Part shown: piece after piece, positions 36,401 to 46,589 of the stretch
Layout of the letters: each line of letters begins with the position of its first letter
Numbering within the stretch: the stretch's first letter is position 1
Source: Laccaria trichodermophora
Taxonomy: Eukaryota; Basidiomycota; Agaricomycetes; Agaricales; Hydnangiaceae
DNA: 64,000 nt
Direction of reading: 5' to 3'
Assembly: GCA_018417955.1 (NCBI GenBank)
Contig: JACTVC010000015.1
Coordinates: 397,862 to 461,861 of the forward strand
Position numbers and translations under genes: made by a program
The notes under the pieces: generated by a model
What the model was told of the DNA's origin: nothing
What the model saw: only the letters and a program-made list of their open reading frames with translations
Databases searched by the model: none

Positions 36401-37999
36401 GTTATGGTGTCCTTGGCTTGTCTGGGTTATGGGGATGAGGTTGAAGGATTGACATGATCTTACATATTGCCAGTGCTTCAGCATTAGTTTTTGACATCAT
36501 GCACAAGTTGTCTTTCACATTAGGAAAGACTATTCTAAAGCCTTTCATATTGATACCTACTGTCCTATCCCAAAACATAACTATAAGTTCATGTGGGGAT
36601 ATGGCTGAAGGATTGCTATTGCCACATCATCAGTTTTTCACATCATGCCCAAGTTGGCTTTCACACTGTCTGCTTTCACATTGATAGCTACTGGCCTGTC
36701 CCAAACATAGTCAACTTTGATATCAGGTCTTTGAGGGTTATAGGATGATGGGCTGATTCATTCTGGGAGATGTCCTCAAGTTAACTCATGTTGTAAGGTG
36801 GCCATGTATCCACATATTGAGACAGAACAGTATATATCAACATGAATGGCCTCCTTTGGCTTCAATTCTTCAGCCACATCACATGAACTTATAATTATGT
36901 TTTGGGATAGGACAGAAGGTATCAATATGAAAGGCTTTAGAATAGCCTTTCCTAATGTGAAAGACAACTTGTGCATGATGTCAAAAACTAATGCTGAAGC
37001 ACTGGCAATATGTAAGATCATGTCAATCCTTCAACCTCATCCCCATAACCCAGACAAGCCAAGGACACCATAACCTACATACTAACTACAAATTTTTGTA
37101 GTCTCAAAAAGCAGACACTACAAACTTTTGTAGTCTAAAAAGCGGACACTACAAGCTTTTGTAGTCTAAAAAAGCAGACACTACAAACTTTTGTAGTCTA
37201 AAAAGCAGACACTACAAGCTTTTGTAGTCTAAAAGAGTGGACAGGACACCCTTTTCTAATGGCTGCCATGCTCTCTTTTGCATATGATTCCTCAAACTAG
37301 ACATGGAATAGGGTCCCTGCAATGTATCTGTATATTCCCCAGCCATTTCCCCATCAATGTATGGGATGGATGGGCTAGGTTGACTTTGGATAACCTGTTA
37401 GCCCTAACCCTAATTTTGTAGTCTAAGTCCAACTTTTGTAGTCTTTTGTAGTCTATCAGTAAAATTTGTAGTATATGTCTGACTTTTGTAGTCTTTTGTA
37501 GTCTATCAGTAAACTTGGTGGTCTATATCTGACAATTCCTTTTCTAGGGCATGCACCTTCCTTTTTTGGTCATTTTTCCCACAATACAATAATTGTAGCT
37601 CTTTCTTTTAGATTTCTAAATATACTAAAATCATATTGTTTGGTTTTGTTTTCATAGAGAAAAATGCAAAAAACAAAAAAAAACACGACACTTTTGGGAT
37701 TCCTTTACCTCATATCTCCACAATGGGAGCACTTCAGAACATAATTTAAACAGATTCAGGAAGCTACAGTGTAGGCTACAACTTTTGTTTTTTGACCATT
37801 TTTGGTAATTGGTCATGTGACCAACAACCCAACAACCCATTCCATGGACCCTGATAGGTAAAACCATTCTCCTCTTGGTTTTTTTCAGTTTTTGGTCAAA
37901 TCAGGTGATATTTCCCTTGAAGGATGGACCCTGAGGTGGACCCTGAAGGCAGTGCCTGACATTCTGTACACCATATATATATATATTCAATTTTTCTGC

Positions 38000-38690
38000 T
38001 AAAAAAAAAAATGAAATATTCATTGAAAGCACCAGGTACACATATGAAAAGTGCAATGAAATCTCCTAGGAACAAGAATGAAATATCCATTGAAAGCACC
38101 AGGCATTCAGATGAAAAGCACAATGAAATATCCTGGGGCTAACAATGAAATATCCAATGAAAGCGCCAGGTATCTATATAAAAATTCCAATGAAATATCC
38201 TGGGGTTGAGAATGAAATATATATTGAAAGTGCCAGGTATCTATATGAAAATCGCAATGAGATATCCAGAGATAATGAATGAAATATATATTGAAAGCGC
38301 CAGGCTTTCATATGAAAATCACAATGAAATATCCTGGGGTTGAGAATGAAATATATATTGAAAGCACCAGGTATCTATATGAAAATCACAATGAGATATT
38401 CAGAGATAATGAATGAAATATATATTGAAAGTGCCAGGCTTTCATATGAAAATCGCAATGAAATATGCTGGGGTTGAGAATGAAATATATATTGAAAGCA
38501 CCAGGTATCTATATGAAAATCACAATGAGATATCCAGAGATAATGAATGAAATATATATTGAAAGTGCCAGGTATCTATATGAAAATCGCAATGAAATAT
38601 GCTGGGGTTGAGAATGAAATATATATTGAAAGCACCAGGTATCCATATGAAAAGCAAAATGAGATATCCAGAGATAATGAATGAAATATT
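38000..38690 (-). repeat. Minisatellite in right foldback arm
   Basis: This is the reverse complement of the array at 34790-35450, with the same alternation of unit types. Confidence 0.85.
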
Positions 38691-40544
38691 GCAGGAAATC
38701 GCAATACAGTATTAATGAGATCACCTAGGTCATTTAATGAAAAAACAAAATGAAATAGACAGGGAACTTAATGAATGAAAATACTAGGCAAAATAATGAG
38801 TTGTCTCATTGAACCTCTAGGCATTATACATGTCGCCTTCCAGGCATGTGTCTGGTTTTTATCATAAGATTGTATACCACTAGTGCTCCGGAATCTCACA
38901 GAGCAGGGGCAGTTCGAGCGCGTAGAGCTCATAGAAAGACGTGATGACATAGGAGGCATCTGGTGGCCTGTTGTTATTCCTCGACCGCTAAGTACTCCCT
39001 GATGACAACTCATTCAGGCACTTTGACGAACCACCACAACGATGGCCCTCACCTGCGTATAAAGGCCTATTGGAAACATCCTCCCCAAATTTCTCTCCTT
39101 CTCGCAATACCCCTTTCCCGCATCGGCTGATCCTGGCCAGCCATTCCCCATGCTCACTGAAACATACAAGTACCTCCATTCTTTCGCGCACCCTTATCTG
39201 TCTTTGGGGGTGATCAGGCTGAACACCGAGGTGGTTCGGCTTGAGGAGGTGCCAAGAGGTGGGGGATGGAAGGTAGTAATCAGGGATTGGAATGAGGGGG
39301 CAGAGGAGAAGGAGGTCGAGGAAAACTGGGATGCAGTGGTGGTTGCGATTGGGTGGTATGATAATCCTGTTTGGCCCAAGATGGATGGGTTGGAAGAGGT
39401 GAGGAAGAGGGGTCTTGCTAGGCATGCAAAGTGGTGGCAGGGACCCAAGGGATCTGAGGGCAAGGTATGTGTCCCTGTGGGATGGTAAATTTTGGCTCAC
39501 ATTTTATTATAGAGGCTCCTCATTGTTGGAAACGCAAACTCTTCCAACGAGATTGCAGCACATTCAGCACCCCTCGCTAAATCCCCCATTTACCAAAGCA
39601 TCCGCAGACCCGCTTTCCCAGGATATCCCAGTCTGCCAGATGAACGAATCGTCATGGTGGCCCCTGTAGCTAAATACATCGTCAAATCCATGCCAGAAGG
39701 CAACAAGGTCGACGTAAAGCTCACCGACAGGACGGACATCCTTGACGTCGACATGGTGCATGTAAGTACGGGGTACAAACCATGGCCAGAATTTATCCAC
39801 ATCCTCAAGCCCGGGAGCAAAACACAGCACACCCTGTTCATCTCAGATTCCATCATACCCCACTGCATCCCCTCTCTCCGCCGCTTCATCCTCTACGCAT
39901 ATAACCCCTCACTAGCCTTTATAGGTGCTCCAATGGTCTTCACCCCCTTCACAATCACAGACGTCGCAAGCACCTGGCTGGCCCTCACCTGGCTTGGTGA
40001 AACCTCATACCTGGATACCATAGAAGGACGATTAGCATTTGAGAAAGTGTGCCTGGAGGCTGTTGAGAAGCGACGTGTGGGGATGGATAATCTGTTGTCG
40101 TTGATGGTGTATAGTGTATTGGGAAGAGATGAGCAGGAGTATGCGAGGGCATTGAAGGCGGATGTTGTGAATGCTAGGCCCGAGTTGGCAGAGGTGTTGC
40201 TGGAGTGGAATGATGAGAGGACAAAGCTGAGAGAGGCGATGCATAGGACGAAGTATGATGTGCTGGAATATGTTAGGGCACGGAAGGTGGCAAGATAGAA
40301 ATAAAGAAGAGATCTTGCTGTTTTCCAGGTTGATTCAAGGTCTGCATTGCTGCCGGACCAATGAGAATGCAACCATTTAGAGTTAAAAGGCAGATTGGAG
40401 GTCAGCTGTGAAAAGTGGTAAGTTTTCCATCATTTTTGGCCTGATTTTCATTACAAGGTAAAACGGACCAGCAGAACCTCCCCATAAAATTGTTATCGAC
40501 GACACACAAACTATCTACCATATGTAACACAACCAAACAAACTC

Positions 40545-40728
40545 ATGCGAAATATCACCTTAAAGGAAGCATTACTTCCCCAACCCCCAAGCTTTGTCAA
40601 GAAAAAAAGCTATGATGTGCATCAAGTCCTGGGCACCCGGACTTTTGGTAAAGTTATGGTATGTGACCGATCACATCATTCCCAAGGTTAAGCCCTGGAC
40701 TCACATAATCTCAGTGAATGCACAGACT
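40545..40728 (+). pseudogene. Captured exon 1 of the CaMK-type kinase
   Basis: From an ATG at 40545 the sequence follows kinase exon 1 and most of intron 1 at 13806-13986 almost base for base (TTACTTCCCCAACCCCCAAG shared). It ends abruptly at the intron's 3' side, where it joins duplicated sequence from the 7.86 kb region. The Gly loop is changed from GTGTFG to GTRTFG. No other kinase exons follow. Confidence 0.85.
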
Positions 40729-40893
40729 CCTTCTGTTGTGGCATTTAGATTATTCGTTGGCACCTGTTTGCAATGCGCTTGCCAGTGGAAAAGCAGTCTA
40801 CGTTTGTAGTTATATTGAGAGACCGAGAAAGTGGTTATGGGGAGTTATCACGGTTGTGGTCCAAATAAAAATCGCACACTGTTCAAGGTTCAA

Positions 40894-41852
40894 GGTTTGG
40901 CTCAGGTGCCATGTCTGGAACAAAATAATGCCTAATTGGGTGTTATTTAACACCTGTTTGGGAACCATCAAAAATAACACCCATTTGGGAACCATCAAAA
41001 ATAACACCCAACTCGGAATTCCATCAAAATTAACACCCAAATAGGCAGGCAGCCTCGAACACACACAATCTTCCACAAAACCATAACTTGTGCCGCAGGC
41101 TGAGAAAAAAAAACCTGTATTCTATGCTTACCTCTACTTATGTGGTCAGTAAAATTTGATAGGAAAAATGTCTGAAATCACAGTAATATAGTTAACACCT
41201 GTTCTGGAACCTGGGAAAATTTAACACCCGATTGGGACTAACACCCAAATAGGCAGCTGCTCAAGCAGCTCACCTCCCTATAGGCTTTCTTGTTGTGTTA
41301 TGAGCCGCAGGCCAGAAAAATATTTGAATAGCTCACTTTACTTGTGATAAATTGTAGGATATTCCAATTTGAACCCAGAATGCATTTTTGAACCATTGGG
41401 GAAAAAAATTGTGTTGTTCTGAGCATATAAAGTCAGTTCTACTCAATGCAATTGCTCATCAAAGTATGAGTCAATGCTAATAAAATATTTCAGGGTATGT
41501 GGAAGCACTTTACATACACTTCTCCTTCCTAATGGTATGTTGCCATGCAGCAGGCAACAAAAAAAGAATCAATAGGTAAAAAAGATTATTGCACTACTAT
41601 CAAATACTGATACATAAGCTACTAGTATATTATTAATATTTCCTAACATTGCCTTGAGCTTCATGTGCAAAAGAGTTGTACTTGTATCAAGATCTGGACT
41701 GTGTTACAATAAATCTGTCAAAATTGAACAGCTTTTGCTCTTGATCTACAATTTTACATATGTAGTCAGGGTAAAGTACCCTACTTCTTAGATGCACATT
41801 TTTGAAAAAATTTGAAAAACCATTGACTGTTCCAGACATGGCTCCAGAGCCC
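40894..41852. mobile_element. 0.96 kb TIR element inserted in the duplication
   Basis: The inverted ends share GCCATGTCTGGAACA. A nine-base direct repeat AAGGTTCAA lies just outside (40885-40893 and 41853-41861). The paralogous site near 7670 has no insert. Interior sequence includes short tandem copies of TTTGGGAACCATCAAAAATA and the relic term AACACC. No transposase is seen. Target length fits a Mutator- or hAT-like element. Confidence 0.75.
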
Positions 41853-42183
41853 AAGGTTCAACCTTCGTTCGACACTCATCAAAACACCTTCGAAGTAGCA
41901 AACGGCACTTTCCAGGACAGCATTTCTTTGAAATTTTAAGAAAGTAAATCTGGTGGGTGGTTCAGGAAAAACCTCAAGAGAAAACATGAAGGACATTGGG
42001 ATTCTCTTCAAACTGCTGCACAGATATATCTTGCAAGTTGCGGAGGTAATATTTCATTTCCACCAAGATTCTATGGTCCATCATCAAGATTTCCATTTGG
42101 AGCAAGGGTGGACAATGGCCAATCGGACGGTTTCGGACCTCTCACCTGATCAGACTTTGACAGCACACAAGATGGGCGCCTCA

Positions 42184-42744
42184 AGGCCTGCTCAATTCTA
42201 GGCAGTTCAGGTCAGGTCAGGTCAATCCGACGTCTTCCCAATTGGGATGAGTGAATTTTGAAATCCGCTGATCTCAGGGCGCCGGTCACCACCGCTTTTG
42301 GATCGACACTTACAGACACCAAGCAAATGCAGAAATACTTGCAGTAACTTACGCTGAATGCAAAATAGAATTTACGGAGATAAAGGTTCAGTGGATACAT
42401 ACATAATGGCTGTAAGGATGAATCCTGTAGGTAATTCTAGTGAGGATCTTTAAATCACATGCATCCACCTGGATACAGAATATTTTTCACACTGAGCAAA
42501 ACCATATAAATTTGAAAGGAAAGGGCGCGTGTTCAATACAACTGTACAGAATTCTTATTTCTGCAATTCAAGTATAAGTGAAGTAGGATACATACAAAGT
42601 CAAAAGACACTGGTCAAGGTTGGGTCAAGGCATCGATTGTGACCGGCACCCTGAGATCAGCGGACTTCGAAATTCACTCGTCCCAATTGGGAAGACGTCA
42701 GATTGACCTGACCTGACCTGAACTGCCTAGAATTGAGCAGGCCT
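42184..42744. mobile_element. 561 bp element with long TIRs
   Basis: Inverted repeats of about 107 bp start AGGCCTGCTCAATTCTAGGC and include triple GTCAG units and CCCAATTGGGA. The flanking trinucleotide TCA is duplicated (42181-42183, 42745-42747). The paralogous site near 7020 lacks the element, confirming the boundaries. There is no coding capacity. The class is uncertain: three-base duplications occur in CACTA and PIF/Harbinger-type elements. Confidence 0.8.
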
Positions 42745-42866
42745 TCAGGCTACCGTCGCAAGTTGGTGGAGTTCCTTCACCACAATCTGTACTGACGAGT
42801 GTTCCAGTGGAGAGAGGTTAAATGATGAGCGGTTTTTTGCCTCCCCACTCACAATCTGCTAATCCA

Positions 42867-44178
42867 ATGTCATTGGATGGTCGAGGAGGAGTGAGTGCAA
42901 TCATTTTCCCCAGATAGCATCATAATTCAGTACTTACTTGTCATCGGGTGCAGGAGGGACCTTCCGGTGGCCCGGGGCCTCGTTATCATATGTCAGATGA
43001 GCTGCCTTCCTCTCATATTATCAATCGATCTCCCTACAGTCTACTATCGCCCCTATCAGGAAGACGGCGCGATTGAATCAAGAAGCCCCGCCTACTTCAA
43101 CGATCGTTTCGTCGGCCACATCCTATCAAAGGCTGTCACGCCTCCCCATACCGCTGCTTCTCTCAAAAGTCACCTATGCAACATCGAGGGGTTCTTAGGA
43201 TCGGAGAACGCGTATTTGTATTCATCACTTTCAAGCCAAACAATCCTGGATAATTCTTCTCGCCTCGCTCTAATGAACCGCTCTGGTCCAGGCTCATCTG
43301 GGAAAGAGCCTATGGTTCTGCTCATCAAGAACACTGGAAAACGGTCGACTGGTGCACGTCGAACACCAGCAGGACTTTCCGAGAATCCACTAGCCAACAA
43401 CATCAACTACGGTAGAGTGTCGTTGGCACCACTTCCTGTTCATGATTACCTTATCACATTTTAGTTTACTACCGCTATTACAATACGAAGGGCGAAACTC
43501 CCTCGAAAACGTCTTTCGATGAAGACAATCCTGCCTTGGGACGCCTAAATGCCCTGTCCGTTGCACCACCCTTCACCATCTCATCTTTGAAAGCGCGGCT
43601 CGCTAACGTTGAGGGCGTTGGTGACAAAAATTCACAATTATTTGAGGACCTGAGTGCCGACAGTCCTATGAGCGATTCAGATAGTATAGGGCTTCTTACA
43701 GGCCAGTACCCAGGTTCTACAGCAGATGAACCAATGGCCTTCGTTTGCCCCAATTATGTGGACTTAGTGCCGTCATCTAAGCCCTCGGAAGTCAAGACAG
43801 AAGTTAAACTGAGAGCTAAGTATACGCGCTGTGAGTGATTACCTCGGAATCGTTATATCTCTCCCTCATTCCCCGTCTAGCACATCCCAGTGTATTCGAT
43901 GCTCCCACTTGGCTTTCAATAGTTGAGGGCGAAATTTTACTCTCAGACGGAATCAAGATTATGAAAGAAGATTATAGAAGTATGTCGCCCTGCAACAACT
44001 AACGTAGATTACGACGCTTTCCTGATTTTAATCAGACAACAACTACGAGGGGTACATGGCGACAAACTCAGCTGGTAAACACGGATGTGAGTAACCGAAA
44101 AATTCATTCCAATTTGAATATTTAACACGTCCCTTGTCTTACATAGTCGTGTGGTCCGGTGAGTGGTTCTCTGGTTGA
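42867..44178 (+). CDS. U7: double ubiquitin-like protein, TDG type, donor site damaged
   Basis: The frame starts MSLDGRGG (42867-42890, donor GTGAGT). Ubiquitin-like domain 1 is 43040-43411 (YYRPYQEDGAIESRSP, AVTPPHTAASLKSHLC, KEPMVLLIKN). Domain 2 is 43465-43830 (YYRYYNTKGE, LGRLNALSVAPPFTISSLKA, DEPMAFVC). The TDG module is 43881-43979 (PTWLSIVEGEILLSDGIKIM) and 44036-44086 (YEGYMATNSAGKHG), and the last exon is 44147-44178 (VWSGEWFSG). All later junctions fit. The linker exon near 42950 ends TTATCATATG where U2 has TTATCGTATG, so the GT donor is AT here, a CpG-to-CpA change. Unless an alternative donor is used, splicing of the leader would fail. It may be a functional gene with altered N-terminus or an early pseudogene. 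Confidence 0.55.
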
Positions 44179-44445
44179 AGCAATATATACTGAATAACTG
44201 GAAATTGCCTCCTAGCCCATGTCAGGCATGTATAATGTCTATGAACGGCCTTTATACAAATCACAACTCAAGGTGACACTCTAACTTGAACCTGGTTTTC
44301 CGATTTCTTGCTTGTATTTCTACATAAGTCCACACTAAACGGTGTCCGCCTGAAAGTTATATGTAGATCTCAGTTCAAACGGACATTGAGGCTGACGGAA
44401 CCCTATCGGACCTGTCACACAAACTGCATTCATGATTGCACGTAG

Positions 44446-44770
44446 TTAGGTCAGTCCGCCTGTACCTAAAGACTGTGCTATGGAGCAAATAGAAACCACA
44501 TGCAAGTCAACTTTGTTCACCAGGATGTCGAGGCAAGCATTCTCCAGAGTCGTACTTAATTTGAACTTTGAAGGCGCGGTGAATATACGGAAGGTCGGTG
44601 ATTGCAGGCGTGAGAGTCGAGGCGTCCAGGACACTTGCCAGCATAACGTCCCTTTCACAGCCATCCAGGACAATGCAATCACGAAAGTGACACTGATAGT
44701 GATAACAGACGCCCGCCGGCAGGTATAGAGTAGAAGCATATAAAAGTACCGCCTGTTTCCCCCTATCTCC
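44446..44770 (-). other. Duplicated flank upstream of the FAD-monooxygenase genes
   Basis: This segment recurs upstream of the pseudogene copy (34480-34589) and more distantly at 16298-16570. On the minus strand it contains LENACLDILVNK and HVVSI, suggesting remains of a small unrecognised gene divergent from the monooxygenase. It probably also holds the monooxygenase promoter. I could not assign a start or splice pattern. Confidence 0.35.
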
Positions 44771-44775
44771 CTCCA

Positions 44776-46259
44776 ATGTCCCCTAACCCCGTCCTTCCAA
44801 AGCGCATTCTGGTAATCGGAGGTGGACCAACAGGCCTCGTCGCCCTGCGGAATCTCACAGAGCGAGGCCAGTTCGAGCGCGTAGAGCTCGTAGAAAGACG
44901 TGATGATGTAGGAGGCGTCTGGTGAGTCTGCCATTGTTCCTCGACCGCTAAGTACTCCTTGATGACAACCCGTTCAGGCACTTTGACGAACCCCCACAAC
45001 GATGGCCCTCACCCGCTTATAAAGGCCTCATCGGAAACGTCCTTCCTGAATTTCTCTCCTTCTCGCAATACCCCTTTCCCGCCTCGGCTGATCCTGGCCA
45101 GCCATTCCCCACGCTCACTGAGACGCACGAGTACCTCCGTTCTTTCGCGCGCCCTTATCTGTCTTCGGGGGTGATCAGGCTGAACACCGAGGTGGTAATA
45201 CTTGAGGAGGTGCCAAGAGGTGGAGGATGGAAGGTAGTAATTAGGGATTGGAATGAGGGCGCGGAGGGGAAGGAGGTTGAGGAAAACTGGGATGCGGTCG
45301 TAGTTGCGATTGGTTGGTATGACAATCCTGTTTGGCCCGAGACGGATGGGTTGGAAGAGGTGAGAAAGAGGGGTCTTGCGCGGCATGCAAAGTGGTGGCG
45401 GGGACCCGAGGGATCTGAGGGCAAGGTAAGTGTCCATTCGGGATGGTGACTTTTGGCTTACATTCGATTGCAGAGGCTCCTTGTCGTTGGCAACGCAAAC
45501 TCTTCCAACGAAATTGCCGCACATTCAGCACCCCTAGCTAAATCCCCCGTGTACCAAAGCATCCGCAGACCTGCTTTCCCAGGATATCCCAGTCTCCCAG
45601 ACGAACGAATTGTCATGGTGGCCCCCGTGGCTAAATACATTGTCAAATCTACACCAGAAGGCGACAAGATCGACGTGAAGCTCAAAGACGGGACGGACAT
45701 CCTCGACGTCGACATAGTGCATGTAGGCACGGGGTACAAACCATACCCAGAATTCATCCACGTTCTCAAGCCCGGGAGCGAAACGCAGCAAACCCCGCTC
45801 ATCTCAGAGTCCATCATACCCCACCGCATCCCCTCCCTCCACCGCTTTATTCTCTACGCGTACAACCCCTCACTAGCCTTCATAGGCGCTCCGATGGTCT
45901 TCACCCCCTTCACCATCGCAGACGTCGCAAGCACCTGGCTAGCCCTTGCCTGGCTTGGTGAAACCCCATACCCGGATACCATAGAAGGTCGATTAGCGTT
46001 TGAGAAAGTGCGCCTGGAGGCTGTTGAGAAGCGACGTGCGGGGATGGATAATCCGTCGTCGTTGATAGTGTATAGTGTATTGGGAAGAGATGAGCAGGAG
46101 TATGCGAGGGCGTTGAAGGCGGATGTTGTGGGTGTTAGACCAGAGTTGGCAGAGGTGTTGCCGGAGTGGAATGAGGAGAGGACGAGGCTGAGAGAGGCGA
46201 TGCATAGGACGAAGTATGATGCCCTGGAATATGTTAGGGCGCGGAAGGTGGTAGAATAG
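44776..46259 (+). CDS. Flavin-containing monooxygenase, intact
   Basis: Three exons (44776-44921, 44978-45425, 45474-46259) give 459 aa. The N-terminal FAD-binding loop is IGGGPTGL (about 14-21), with the acidic end of the second strand in VELVERRDDVGGVW. A second dinucleotide site in exon 3, VVGNANSSNEIA, would bind NADPH. VHVGTGYKPYPEF fits the conserved ATG-like segment near the C-terminal FAD contacts. The enzyme should use NADPH and oxygen to oxidise a soft nucleophile (N or S) or a ketone; the substrate is unknown. There is no signal peptide, so it is cytosolic. It has a pseudogene copy at 34.6-40.3 kb, and the U8 gene lies downstream, convergent. Confidence 0.88.
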
Positions 46260-46589
46260 GCAAGTCGGATTTGAGGAGAGTTGGATAGGCTTTGATCATT
46301 TTGCAAGCGTTCGACAGTGAGGATGCCACTTCAAACATTATAATTTTCCCTAAAAAAGATTTATACATGAAATAGAAAGAGCGGATTCTATTTATGTACC
46401 ATTTCCCTTCCTCTGTGTTGGCTACGACTGAAGTGTGCCATTGCCGATCCTTTCTCAAAACGGGTTTGCCGGTTTTTAAGATAAAGTGATTTTTTCGAGT
46501 ACATACATACAATTGTCCAACTAGCCGGAAAACATAATTACTGCGCGGAATATCAGCAGAAAGTGACGATATCTTTTGCGTAAACACGA

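Larger units (their letters stand above)
34668..38884. mobile_element. 4.2 kb foldback element with arms of about 2 kb
   Basis: Left arm (34668-36612) and right arm (36868-38884) are reverse complements around a spacer of about 255 bp. A 75-residue frame at 35320-35547 is repeated identically, in the other direction, at 37896-38123. Other inner differences are scattered single bases. The ends carry GTGGTATACA followed by TTATGATAAAAACCAGA and GCCTGGAxGGxGACATGTA. The right arm has about 130 bp extra near its end. The left terminus CAGAGATGGG resembles hAT ends, but the target duplication is degraded. No transposase was seen. The element splits exon 1 of the monooxygenase copy at the FAD loop. 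A transcript across it would fold into a hairpin of about 2 kb. Confidence 0.85.
34480..40298 (+). pseudogene. FAD-dependent monooxygenase pseudogene, split by a foldback element
   Basis: This copy matches the intact gene at 44776-46259 and its upstream flank (34480-34589). The start is at 34590 (MSSKSHPILLKQ). The FAD-binding loop reads IRGGPTGL where the intact gene has IGGGPTGL. Exon 1 is interrupted by the 4.2 kb element at 34668-38884 and resumes at about 38886 (RNLTEQGQFERVELIERR). The first donor is GTGGCC instead of GTGAGT, and exon 2 has lost one base near 39064. Exon 3 (39531-40298) is still fully open to KVAR. The gene is dead, but its later exons have decayed little, and it has kept CpG, unlike the island to its left. 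Confidence 0.85.
40730..44300 (+). repeat. Segmental duplication, copy B
   Basis: This is the inverted partner of 5440-7870. Homology runs through 40730-40893, resumes at 41862-42183 after a 959 bp insertion, then from 42745 after a second insertion, and continues through U7 and its 3' flank. The two gaps are exactly the elements described below. Confidence 0.75.

Noticed and set aside
36454..37021. Mirrored frames with MILHIASASALVFD near the foldback centre as an encoded protein
   Set aside because: They are the same sequence read from both arms. They lack splice support and known motifs, and identity is explained by the inverted repeat.
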